NCBI GenBank assembly: GCA_965658725.1
Contig: CBFHUI010000052.1
Coordinates: 1 to 19,457 of the forward strand
Length of the DNA stretch: 19,457 nt
DNA from: UBA7985 sp965658725
GTDB lineage: Bacteria > Pseudomonadota > Alphaproteobacteria > UBA7985
Reading direction: 5' to 3'
Both the position numbers and the translations under genes were made by a program. The notes beneath the pieces were generated by a model. That model was given only the letters and a program-made list of their open reading frames with translations. It had not been told where the DNA came from and made no database searches. Position 1 is the first letter of the stretch, and the number at the start of each line of letters is the position of its first letter. Below are positions 8,452 to 15,534 of the stretch, piece by piece.

Positions 8452-9311
8452 TCCGACGTTTGAGCCCGGCCCTCGGGGCTGTGTGGCTGTTTTGTACTGT
8501 TCTCGCCGGGAGCCCGGCTGCGCAAGCTGATGCCATCCGCATCGGCGGAACCACGTCCGTGCGCGACAGTGGCCTGCTTGATGCCTTGCAGACAGCCTTC
8601 ACCGCCGATACGGGACGAGAGATGCAGTTCATCGTTGGCGGCACAGGCCGGGTGCTCAAGCTTCTTGAAGCGCAGGACGTGAGCGCGGCACTGGTGCACG
8701 ACCCGTTGAGTGAACAGGCGCTCATCGTCAGCGGCGGAGCATCGGCCCGCTTGCCCGTGATGCGTAACGATTACCTCATCCTTGGCCCAGCCGGTGAGCA
8801 GGTCTCTGCGCAGGCGCTGGAGCTGCTTGAACAGGTCTCGGAGCGGGCGCTCACGTTCGTCTCCCGCGGCGACAACAGCGGCACCCACAAGGCCGAGCAG
8901 CGCCTGTGGCAGCGGGCGGGCATCGACGTTGAAACCAAGCAGGCGCGTTCCTGGTACCGCAAGTCGGGTTCGGGGCAGGGGGCGACGTTGAACATCGCGG
9001 CGAGCCTTGATGCTTTTGTCCTCGCCGACGGCGCGACGTGGCTGGCGTTTGAGAACAAGGCTGGGCTGGTGCCCAAGGGCTGTCTTGGCGATGCGCTCGA
9101 AAACGTCTATGGCGTGCTGATCGGCTTTGACGGCAGCGAAATTGATCGCGATGGCTCGCTATTCGCTCAATGGCTGACCGGACCGGGGCAAGCGGTGATT
9201 AAAGACTTCCGCATCGGTGCCATGGCCCCCTTTGCCCCGCTCGCTGACATGCGCACCGACGGTCCCATGCCGACAGCACAGGCGTTCTGCAAGGACCGAA
9301 CCGACAGTTAG
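8448..9311 (+). CDS. tupA: Tungstate-binding periplasmic protein of an ABC transporter
   Basis: A 287-residue periplasmic protein with a signal peptide (residues 1-28, cleavage likely after AQA). The oxyanion-binding start GGTTSVRDSG (33-42) corresponds to the TTTS-type motif of TupA proteins. Further TupA-typical strings are GGTGRVLKLL, ALVHDP, FVSRGDNSGTHKAEQ with a following LW, GATLNIAASLDAF and the terminal FRIGAMAPFAP. TupA proteins bind tungstate with very high affinity, but selectivity over molybdate cannot be read from sequence. The start is GTG 8448, coupled to tupB. Order is permease before binding protein, the reverse of the common tupA-tupB-tupC order, and tupC is absent. The TAG at 9311 interlocks with the TAA of the convergent lipoprotein gene. 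Confidence 0.9.
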   Translation: MIRRLSPALGAVWLFCTVLAGSPAAQADAIRIGGTTSVRDSGLLDALQTAFTADTGREMQFIVGGTGRVLKLLEAQDVSAALVHDPLSEQALIVSGGASARLPVMRNDYLILGPAGEQVSAQALELLEQVSERALTFVSRGDNSGTHKAEQRLWQRAGIDVETKQARSWYRKSGSGQGATLNIAASLDAFVLADGATWLAFENKAGLVPKGCLGDALENVYGVLIGFDGSEIDRDGSLFAQWLTGPGQAVIKDFRIGAMAPFAPLADMRTDGPMPTAQAFCKDRTDS

Positions 9312-9823
9312 CCCAGCATCCGCAGCATAGGGGCGAAGTCGTTCAGGTTAACTGACCCCTGATGTCGGAGCGGCACAGGCAGGTTGAAGCGTGAGACGGT
9401 CGCGTTGCCCGCAAGCGCATAGGGTATCCCCCCATCCGCGCCAATCTGCACGTCCGACAGCCCCCGGCCCAACAGCTCGATCAGGTTCGCGCTATAGTCC
9501 AGTCCCACGGGCGTATCCCCATTGGCGGCCAACTCGATCGGGTTGCCCAGGCTGGCTTTGCCAAGATCCTTACCGGCAAGGCTAAAATTCATCGCCAGCT
9601 GATTGATCAGTAGCGACAGTGGGTTGGGGTTATTGATGGCGGTATCAATGCCGATGGTCTGGCGGTTGAGACCGATGCTCTTCAACGCCACATCGCGAAC
9701 GCGCATGGTTGGCTGAGCGAGGTCGAGCAGGCCGGTGGCAGTCTCGCACCCCAGCAGCGTAACTGTCAGCGTGGCGCCTGCGCCTAAGTCCAGCATACGC
9801 CGGCGGGAAATCAGTGTGCTCAT
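9308..9823 (-). CDS. LEA14/WHy-domain lipoprotein
   Basis: A 171-residue predicted lipoprotein. Residues 1-26 carry a twin-arginine-like stretch (SRRRMLDLGAGA) and the lipobox LLGC, with lipidation expected at Cys26. Residues about 45-165 resemble the WHy (Water stress and Hypersensitive response, LEA type 2) beta-sandwich: VRDVALKSIGLNRQTIGID, the hallmark NPNPLSL, and alternating strands with LAGKDLGKASLGNPIEL. In bacteria the role of these proteins is poorly defined; stress protection or envelope binding is proposed for the family. I chose ATG 9823 because AAGGAG lies upstream on the minus strand and translation opens into the lipoprotein signal; the frame stays open to 9907 but that part is unlikely. 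It converges on tupA with stop codons sharing bases 9309-9310. Confidence 0.82.
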   Translation of the reverse strand: MSTLISRRRMLDLGAGATLTVTLLGCETATGLLDLAQPTMRVRDVALKSIGLNRQTIGIDTAINNPNPLSLLINQLAMNFSLAGKDLGKASLGNPIELAANGDTPVGLDYSANLIELLGRGLSDVQIGADGGIPYALAGNATVSRFNLPVPLRHQGSVNLNDFAPMLRMLG

Positions 9824-9959
9824 GGTGAATCCATCTCCTTCAAGCTTTCCCCCTGCCCGAACCAATGCGGTGCAACGCGGTGCACCTGCGCGCCGGATGC
9901 ACGGCAAATGCGTTCTTTTTCTGGCGGATAAACCGGAGCACTGGCGCTATGGTGCGCCC

Positions 9960-11612
9960 ATGAGCACTGAATCCGCCGACCTCGCCCTCGAATCCAACGA
10001 TGTCCTGACCCAGTTTGAAGCGCTGGGGCTGGACATGCGCGCCCTGAACGCCGTCGCACGGATGGAGCTGGACCAGCCCACCGATGTGCAGCGCGAAGCC
10101 ATCCCTCCGTTCATGCGCGGGCGGGACGTGATGGCGACTGCGCCGACGGGGACGGGGAAGACCTTGGCCTTTCTGCTGCCGCTGCTCTCGCGCCTGTCGC
10201 TGTCGGCCAAGGGGTCTGGACCCGGTCCGCGCGCGATCATCCTCTCTCCTACGCGGGAGCTGGGTGAGCAGCTGTGGAGCGTCGCGCGTGAGGTCTTTGC
10301 GGGCAAGAAGATGAAGGCTGTGCGCCTGCTCGGTGGGGAACCTTTTGCAGCGCAGATCAAAGCCCTCCAGGGCCCTCTAGACTTGATCGTCGCCACACCG
10401 GGCCGGTTGATTGACCATTTGGATTCGGATCGACTGGCGATGTTCCGGCTGGAGACGTTGATCATCGACGAAGCCGACCGCATGCTTGACGTGGGCTTTC
10501 GCCAGCAGATCCAGCGGATCGCACGGGCGTGCGGCAGCAAGCGGCAAACCGGGCTGTATACGGCAACGCTGACCAAGGGCGTGCGCGAACTTGCGGTGTC
10601 GATCACTAAAGACGCCGCGCACATCGGTCTGGCCGAGCCCGATACGATCCCTGACACCATCATGCACAACCTCGTTTTCTGTGACAGCCACGAGCACAAG
10701 CTTGAGGTGCTCGACCTGATGCTCTCCAAGGGCAACGTGCGACAGGCGCTGGTGTTTGTGACCACGCAGAAAGCGGTTGAGGAGCTGATCGAGCACGTCT
10801 CGGTGCAGGGCCACACGGCAGCACCGGTCCACGGCGGTATGACGACGGCGGAGCGGTCTGCATCGGTCAATGCTTTCCGGCGCAAGAAAGTGCAGCTGCT
10901 GGTTGCCACGGATGTCGCAGCGCGCGGCATGGACGTGCCCGGCTTGCGCGATGTGATCATGCTTAACCTGCCGATCCACGCGGAAGACTACGTGCACCGC
11001 ATCGGCCGGGTCGGACGGGCGGGGACGCCGGGGTGGTCGTGGGCGCTGGTAAGCGACACGGATAAGCGGCGCCTGGGCAAGATCGAGAAGCTGCTGGGCA
11101 AAACCCTGGCCTCAAGGCCCATTCCTTCGCTGGTTGCAGAAGAGCACCGAGAGACGTCAGACGACGACCTTGTACGAGCGCGAGACGGCCGTGGCGGAGG
11201 TGGTGATCTGCGCGATAGCCGCAGCCGCAAGCCACGCGGTGCAGACCGGCGGCCAGCCGGCAATCGCTCAGACCGGGGCGAGCGCTCAGGTGAGCGATCG
11301 GGTGATCGTTTCAGCAGCCGCTCGGGCGACCGGTCCGGGGGTGGCAAGAGCCGGGGCGGGTTCAACAAGAAGCCAGGTGGTAACTTTGGCGGTGGCCGTG
11401 ACGGTCAAAGAAGCGGCCCAAGGGGCGACGGGCGTGGCGGAGACGCTAGAGGCTCTGGCGCGGATCGGGGCGAGAGAAGATCCAGTTCCACTGACCGTCC
11501 TTATCGTTCAGATCGAGGGGCTCCGGGCTCGAAAGGTCCGGGTCGAAGCGATAACCGTCGAGGGCAAAATCCTTCAGGCCCTCGGGGCGGTCCACGCGGG
11601 CGTCGATCATAA
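9960..11612 (+). CDS. DEAD-box ATP-dependent RNA helicase with long RG-rich C-terminal tail
   Basis: A 550-residue RNA helicase. The core has a Q-motif region (F19 to Q44), Walker A APTGTGKT (61-68), PTRE (97-100), ATPGR (145-149), DEAD (170-173), motif III TAT (201-203; usually SAT), ATDVAARGMDVP (326-337) and motif VI HRIGRVGR (346-353; usually HRIGRTGR). Residues 410-550 are low complexity, rich in Arg, Gly, Ser and Asp with RGG/SGDR-type repeats, typical of RNA-binding tails in RhlE-like helicases. ATG 9960 places the Q motif at the usual distance. The upstream open frame to 9735 overlaps the divergent lipoprotein gene and is not helicase-like. No strong ribosome binding site is seen. The last 167 bp overlap yaaA on the other strand. 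Likely role: rRNA or mRNA remodelling (family knowledge). Confidence 0.94.
   Translation: MSTESADLALESNDVLTQFEALGLDMRALNAVARMELDQPTDVQREAIPPFMRGRDVMATAPTGTGKTLAFLLPLLSRLSLSAKGSGPGPRAIILSPTRELGEQLWSVAREVFAGKKMKAVRLLGGEPFAAQIKALQGPLDLIVATPGRLIDHLDSDRLAMFRLETLIIDEADRMLDVGFRQQIQRIARACGSKRQTGLYTATLTKGVRELAVSITKDAAHIGLAEPDTIPDTIMHNLVFCDSHEHKLEVLDLMLSKGNVRQALVFVTTQKAVEELIEHVSVQGHTAAPVHGGMTTAERSASVNAFRRKKVQLLVATDVAARGMDVPGLRDVIMLNLPIHAEDYVHRIGRVGRAGTPGWSWALVSDTDKRRLGKIEKLLGKTLASRPIPSLVAEEHRETSDDDLVRARDGRGGGGDLRDSRSRKPRGADRRPAGNRSDRGERSGERSGDRFSSRSGDRSGGGKSRGGFNKKPGGNFGGGRDGQRSGPRGDGRGGDARGSGADRGERRSSSTDRPYRSDRGAPGSKGPGRSDNRRGQNPSGPRGGPRGRRS
11187..11609 (+). repeat. Low-complexity RG/SGDR-encoding tract in the helicase gene
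   Basis: This segment encodes helicase residues 410-550, with imperfect repeats such as SDRGERSGERSGDR and GGNFGGGRDG. The DNA is correspondingly repetitive in CGG/GGC/GAGCG words. From 11446 onward the same DNA encodes, on the opposite strand, the conserved C-terminus of YaaA. Confidence 0.6.
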
Positions 11613-12258
11613 ACCGAACCATCATCCCGCGCGCGACCTTGGATGCGAAACTGATCAAAGTGGGCTTGCCGCCACGATACTCACGGAAGCCGAAATTGAT
11701 GATTGGGGCCTTCAAGGCTTTGGTTTGCGCGGCCTTCCAGTACTCGTTAGACGCCAAATTCAGGATCACTGCGGGCCCATCGCACTCGGCTAGGTCATTG
11801 ACGAGTTGCTTGGCAATATCGTCCTCCCAAAACGCGTACAACGACTTCCCTTTGTGATTTTCGAGCCGCGTGCCCATTTCAAGCCGGTAAGGTTCGATTG
11901 CATCGAGCGGCCGCAGCAGGCCGTACAGGCCGGATAAAATGCGCAGGCGATCGTTGGCAAGGAGCATATCTTCGTGCGACATGCTCTGCGCATCCAATCC
12001 GCGATAAACATCCCCAGCAAACAGCAGCATCGCAGGCTTGGTTTTTTGTTTTCCGAAGGTCTTGAACCGTTGAAAATTAAGCGCTGCCAGGTCGTCTGAA
12101 AGGTTCATCAGGTCGGCCAATCCCGCCGTCTTCAACTGACGTGCGCGCACAGCAAGTTTCTGGGCGCGGGCGGCGAAAAGCGGATCGCTTGGCGCAGGCA
12201 CCTCAAGCGTAGCTGGGGTGGTATCCATGGACTTGGCGGGTGAGATAACTGCTAACAT
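11446..12258 (-). CDS. yaaA: Peroxide stress protein YaaA (DUF328/UPF0246)
   Basis: A 270-residue cytoplasmic protein. In E. coli YaaA lowers intracellular iron and limits oxidative damage during peroxide stress, and later work reports DNA binding. Family motifs are MLAVISPAKSMD (1-12), FKTFGKQKTKPAMLLFAGDVYRGLDA split over 65-90, LSGLYGLLRPLDAIEPYRLEMG (108-129), LNLASNEYWKA, GFREYRGGKPTLISFASK and the end GYRFDPDLSSPEP with a final WIFSRP strand. Start ATG 12258 has only a weak ribosome binding site (GAG about 12 bases upstream). The C-terminus has a short insertion (LDLNDKDGQWN) before the final strand. Its last 56 codons overlap the RG-tail coding part of the convergent helicase gene. It is divergent from the hisN-like gene, with a 173-bp gap. 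Confidence 0.94.
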   Translation of the reverse strand: MLAVISPAKSMDTTPATLEVPAPSDPLFAARAQKLAVRARQLKTAGLADLMNLSDDLAALNFQRFKTFGKQKTKPAMLLFAGDVYRGLDAQSMSHEDMLLANDRLRILSGLYGLLRPLDAIEPYRLEMGTRLENHKGKSLYAFWEDDIAKQLVNDLAECDGPAVILNLASNEYWKAAQTKALKAPIINFGFREYRGGKPTLISFASKVARGMMVRFMIDARVDRPEGLKDFALDGYRFDPDLSSPEPLDLNDKDGQWNWIFSRPDPRQSL

Positions 12259-12431
12259 CGCGCTTGCTCGGATTTGGTTTCCTCAGACTCTATCAGATGA
12301 TTGAATGAGGCAAAAAGGCAATGCGCACGTTTGTCTTCCATTATGCGTACAAAATCGCTGGACTCTGGGTAAGTCGGCGGTTCACTTAAGGGGAAGCTAA
12401 CCAAAGACCTCAAAGTGGAACAAAGACTGCC

Positions 12432-13217
12432 GTGGTAGAGCTGCCCGAAACGATCTGGACCTTTGCCGAGCGTCTGCGCGATTCTGCCGTTCCCCTTGTC
12501 CAACAACACTTCAGGTCGATCGATCTGGTTGTTGAGCAAAAGGAAGATATTTCCCCGGTTACTAAGGCTGATCAGCAGATTGAACGTCTGTGGCGTCAGA
12601 TGATCGAGGAGGCCTTTCCTGACCACGGCATCATCGGTGAAGAAGAGGAATCGATCGGCGCTGATCGGGACTTCGTCTGGGTTTTAGATCCCATCGATGG
12701 CACCCGTGCTTTTGTCGGCGGGTTCCCCATGTTCACCAATCTTTTCGCGCTTCTCCATCGGGGCAAGCCTGTGTTCTCGGGCATTTGCGCGCCAGTCACG
12801 CAGGAATACTGGCTGGGCAGCATCGCCGGGGCTCCGCGTGCGCTGTTCGATGGTGAGGAAATCAGCTTGCGCCCGGTGAAGCCGCTGGCGCAAAGCGTGA
12901 TCTCAGCCACTTCGCCAGACATGTTTTCTCCTGAGCAATTCACCCGCTTCAGCCGGCTTAAAGACGCCTGCTTGGACATGCGCTATGGTGCAGATGCCTA
13001 TGCCTATGGGCTGGTGGCGCTGGGGAGTGTCGGGATTGTCGCTGAAGCTTCAATGAAGCCCTGGGACTTCATGGCGCTGATACCGGTTATTGAGGGGGCA
13101 GGCGGGGTCGTGACCGACTGGGAAGGCGCTCCGCTGACGCTGGAAAGTGATGGCACCGTTCTCGCTGCTGCGTCCCCGGAATTGCACCGTGAAGCCTTGG
13201 CGCTGCTCAAAGGTTGA
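12432..13217 (+). CDS. hisN: Inositol-monophosphatase-family phosphatase, probable histidinol-phosphatase
   Basis: A 261-residue Mg/Li-sensitive sugar-phosphatase-fold enzyme. Metal-binding motifs are complete: the glutamate cluster in GEEEES (69-74), DPIDGTRAF (86-94, Asp86 and Asp89 as metal ligands) and the C-terminal PWDFMALIPVIEGAGG (210-225, Asp212). The sequence between (TNLFALLHRGKPVFSGICAP, then QEYWLG) resembles the HisN-type histidinol-phosphatases of alphaproteobacteria. Other members of the fold (inositol monophosphatase, CysQ) cannot be excluded by eye. The start is GTG 12432, with GGAAC upstream as a weak ribosome binding site; the first conserved helix follows directly. It is separated from tdk by only 6 bp, so the two are probably co-transcribed. 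Confidence 0.88.
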   Translation: MVELPETIWTFAERLRDSAVPLVQQHFRSIDLVVEQKEDISPVTKADQQIERLWRQMIEEAFPDHGIIGEEEESIGADRDFVWVLDPIDGTRAFVGGFPMFTNLFALLHRGKPVFSGICAPVTQEYWLGSIAGAPRALFDGEEISLRPVKPLAQSVISATSPDMFSPEQFTRFSRLKDACLDMRYGADAYAYGLVALGSVGIVAEASMKPWDFMALIPVIEGAGGVVTDWEGAPLTLESDGTVLAAASPELHREALALLKG

Positions 13218-13223
13218 GGTTCA

Positions 13224-13913
13224 ATGGCGAGTGTAACGAAAGAAAAAGACCCTATGGCCGACGCCAAAGAAACCGTTTCAACCTCTGACCGCGCCAAGCA
13301 GCAACCACCCAAGCCGCCCTACGGCCACTTGTCTGTGGTTTGCGGACCGATGTTTGCGGGCAAGACCACCGAGACGCTTAAGCGCATCCTGTGGGCAAAG
13401 AACGGGCGCGGGCAGGAAATTCGGGTCTACAAGCCAGCCTTTGACCAGCGCTATGCCAAGCTGCAGATCGTGAGCCACGAAGGCCTCGCCGCAGACGCGG
13501 AAGCGGTCCACGAATGGGGCAATCGCACGCAGGAACTGATCAGCGACGGCATTGCCGTTGTGTTTTTCGATGAAGTTCAATTCTTTGAGGCGCCGAACTT
13601 TTCCGGTGACGTCCTGCGCGTGGTCGAGGACTTGCTCGCGGCTGGGGTCGATGTGGTTTGTTCCGGTTTGGACATGGATTGGCAGGGTAAGCCCTTCCCG
13701 ATCATTGCCCACATGGCAGCAAAGGCGGATGAGGTGCACAAACTGCGCGGTGTCTGCACGGTCTGCGGTAGGCCCTCCACCAAGACTTACAAAAAGACCG
13801 GTTCCGGCGGCCAAATCGAAATCGGCGGCTCTGAACTCTACGAGAGCCGATGCACCATCCATTGGGCTGTCCCGGACCTCGAACTGACGCCCGACCTTTT
13901 TCATGGTCGCTAA
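13224..13913 (+). CDS. tdk: Thymidine kinase (class II, TK1-like)
   Basis: Phosphorylates thymidine for salvage of dTMP. The 229-residue protein has the P-loop GPMFAGKTTET (41-51), the Walker B/catalytic segment VVFFDEVQFF (112-121, Glu117 the likely base), the lasso loop CSGLDMDWQGKPFP (146-159) and a structural zinc site formed by Cys178 and Cys181 (CTVCGRPS) with Cys210 and His213 (SRCTIH). Compared with E. coli Tdk it carries about 33 extra N-terminal residues rich in Lys, Pro and Ser before GHLSVVCG. ATG 13224 is preferred because AGGTTGAGG overlaps the hisN end just upstream; ATG 13254 is possible and would shorten that extension by 10 residues. Confidence 0.95.
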   Translation: MASVTKEKDPMADAKETVSTSDRAKQQPPKPPYGHLSVVCGPMFAGKTTETLKRILWAKNGRGQEIRVYKPAFDQRYAKLQIVSHEGLAADAEAVHEWGNRTQELISDGIAVVFFDEVQFFEAPNFSGDVLRVVEDLLAAGVDVVCSGLDMDWQGKPFPIIAHMAAKADEVHKLRGVCTVCGRPSTKTYKKTGSGGQIEIGGSELYESRCTIHWAVPDLELTPDLFHGR

Positions 13914-13964
13914 TTTACCGCAGGGTTGAAAAAAAGTGCGGTGATCGCGACTCCGTGTCGTGAC

Positions 13965-13993
13965 TTTCGTCTCAAGAATCGAGTAGTTATACG
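13965..13993 (+). promoter_or_regulatory. Weak promoter candidate for the L,D-transpeptidase operon
   Basis: TTTCGT (13965-13970) and TATACG (13988-13993) are 17 bp apart. The -10 is plausible and the -35 poor. It lies in the 136-bp gap between tdk and the transpeptidase gene, about 57 bp before the start codon at 14050. A short GTAGT/ACTAC dyad flanks the -10 (13983-13998). Confidence 0.3.
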
Positions 13994-14049
13994 ACTACGC
14001 TGCGGAAATGGGTTTGCATTTCCGTGACTCGCACGTGTTGAGGCATCAA

Positions 14050-15459
14050 ATGACTGCTCGCAAGGCCGCTCCTCTGCGCCATGTTCTCGCTGCTTTTACT
14101 GCAGCAATGACGAGCCTGGCGCTGACCGCCTGTGTTCCCGGCGACGGGAGCGCTCAGTTTGGACCTGCTCAGACGGGCATGATCCACATGACCCATGGCC
14201 TGCAGCTGAACCCGTCCTTCATCGACGAGGTGGACTCGCCTTCCGAAGCGCGCGATTCCGACGTGCGCGGGTTCTATAAGGATCAGTCCTACTACACGAC
14301 CTTTTACCGAAATGGCCGCTGGACGCGTGCAGGCGCGCTGGCGTTCTCGACCCTGCGCAATGCAGCGAGTGAAGGGCTGGACCCCGAAGCCTATCTGCCC
14401 CGCCGTATGCTGCGCAGCTCAAGCTTGAGCACGGTGGACCCGCAGACCGAGGATGTCTTGCTCACCGCCGGGCTGATGGCGTACCTCGCCGATGTCCAGC
14501 AAGGTGTGCACAACCCGGAGGCCAAGAACATTGGCCCGAAGCTGCTCCGCGATGGCGTAGAGCGCTCCGATTTCGGGGCTTTCCTCAGCAGTGTTCCGCC
14601 GCAGGGCCGCTCCTACCGCAGTCTGCGCGCTATCTTGAACAGCCGCGCCAGCTCGCTTGCACCTGCTCGCAAGAAGCAGATCGCCGTCAACCTCGAACGC
14701 TTGCGTTGGGATCCGGAAGTCGCCGGCGCAGCGCGGGATATCCGCGTCAACATCGCCAGCCAAACCATGGAAATCTTCGAGCGCGACAAGCGGGTTCACG
14801 CTATGTCTGTCGTCGTGGGCCGAACGAGCCGCAAGACGCCGGTTCTGCAGGATGAAGTGGTCTCGCTCAAATTCAGCCCCGACTGGACCGCGCCGCGTTC
14901 GATCGTGCAGGAAGACTATCTCAACCACGCGCAAGCAGACCCAGCTTACTTCGACGAGAAGGGCTGGCAGGTCTATTTGAACGGTGAGCGCACGACCTCG
15001 GCTGCTGTGGATTGGACCACGGTAGAGCTTGACAACGTGACCGTGCGACAGCCTTCAGGCGCGACCAACGCGCTGGGTGGTGTCCGGTTCTCGCTGACCA
15101 ACAGTCAGGCGATCTACCTACACGACACCAACGCTCACAGCCTGTTCCAGAAGGCGCAGCGGCTGTTCTCCTCGGGCTGTGTTCGGGTCGAAGACGCCGC
15201 CTGGTTGGCCCACTGGATCATGCGAGCGGAGCCGATTTCCATGACGATGACCGAGGTGCGGGAGAACATGGACCTGAGCAGTCCGAAGTCCGTTCGCCTC
15301 GCTAAGCCTGTCCCGGTCGCCATTGCCTATATGACCGTTTGGGTGGATGGGGAAAACACGCTGCACTGGGAAGAGGACGTGTATGGTCACGACAAGCGTC
15401 TGCTCTCGAAGATGGACTTCCCAGCCGCTTGGAACGGCAGCACCCGGTCCGACGACTGA
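14050..15459 (+). CDS. YcbB-type L,D-transpeptidase lipoprotein
   Basis: A 469-residue envelope enzyme expected to form 3-3 peptidoglycan cross-links, or to attach proteins to peptidoglycan, using a cysteine nucleophile. Residues 1-28 are a lipoprotein signal ending LTAC (lipid at Cys28). Residues about 75-200 form the helical N-terminal scaffold domain of YcbB-like proteins (DQSYYTTFYRNGRW, ASEGLDPEAY, LADVQQGVHNP). A linker with the ERLRW motif follows near residue 216, then the YkuD catalytic domain (about 230-400). Its active site includes His358 (YLHDTN) and Cys377 in SSGCVRVED. I prefer ATG 14050: GAGG sits 6 bases upstream and it opens straight into the signal peptide. The in-frame ATG 14008 would bury that signal. 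It is followed after 75 bp by the DM13-like gene and then selO on the same strand. Confidence 0.92.
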   Translation: MTARKAAPLRHVLAAFTAAMTSLALTACVPGDGSAQFGPAQTGMIHMTHGLQLNPSFIDEVDSPSEARDSDVRGFYKDQSYYTTFYRNGRWTRAGALAFSTLRNAASEGLDPEAYLPRRMLRSSSLSTVDPQTEDVLLTAGLMAYLADVQQGVHNPEAKNIGPKLLRDGVERSDFGAFLSSVPPQGRSYRSLRAILNSRASSLAPARKKQIAVNLERLRWDPEVAGAARDIRVNIASQTMEIFERDKRVHAMSVVVGRTSRKTPVLQDEVVSLKFSPDWTAPRSIVQEDYLNHAQADPAYFDEKGWQVYLNGERTTSAAVDWTTVELDNVTVRQPSGATNALGGVRFSLTNSQAIYLHDTNAHSLFQKAQRLFSSGCVRVEDAAWLAHWIMRAEPISMTMTEVRENMDLSSPKSVRLAKPVPVAIAYMTVWVDGENTLHWEEDVYGHDKRLLSKMDFPAAWNGSTRSDD

Positions 15460-15534
15460 GCCGCGAGCGCTGCCTTGTTTAGGCACCGGCGGTGGGATAG
15501 GTTTTAGTTCCCGGACCGCAGCGCGCGCAGAGCC

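Noticed and set aside
9821..9907. 28-residue N-terminal extension of the WHy lipoprotein frame
   Set aside because: It would bury the lipoprotein signal, and the AAGGAG site is placed for the ATG at 9823.
9735..9959. Upstream extension of the helicase frame by 75 codons
   Set aside because: It runs antisense through the lipoprotein signal-peptide coding region and its sequence is not helicase-like; ATG 9960 gives the normal N-terminus.
11134..11793. 219-codon plus-strand frame under the helicase tail and yaaA
   Set aside because: It is a by-product of GC-rich repetitive helicase DNA; two better-supported genes already occupy the region.
13917..13942. ACCGCA/TGCGGT inverted repeat just after tdk, considered as its terminator
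   Set aside because: 6-bp stem with a 14-base A-rich loop and no T-run on the plus strand; not a convincing intrinsic terminator.
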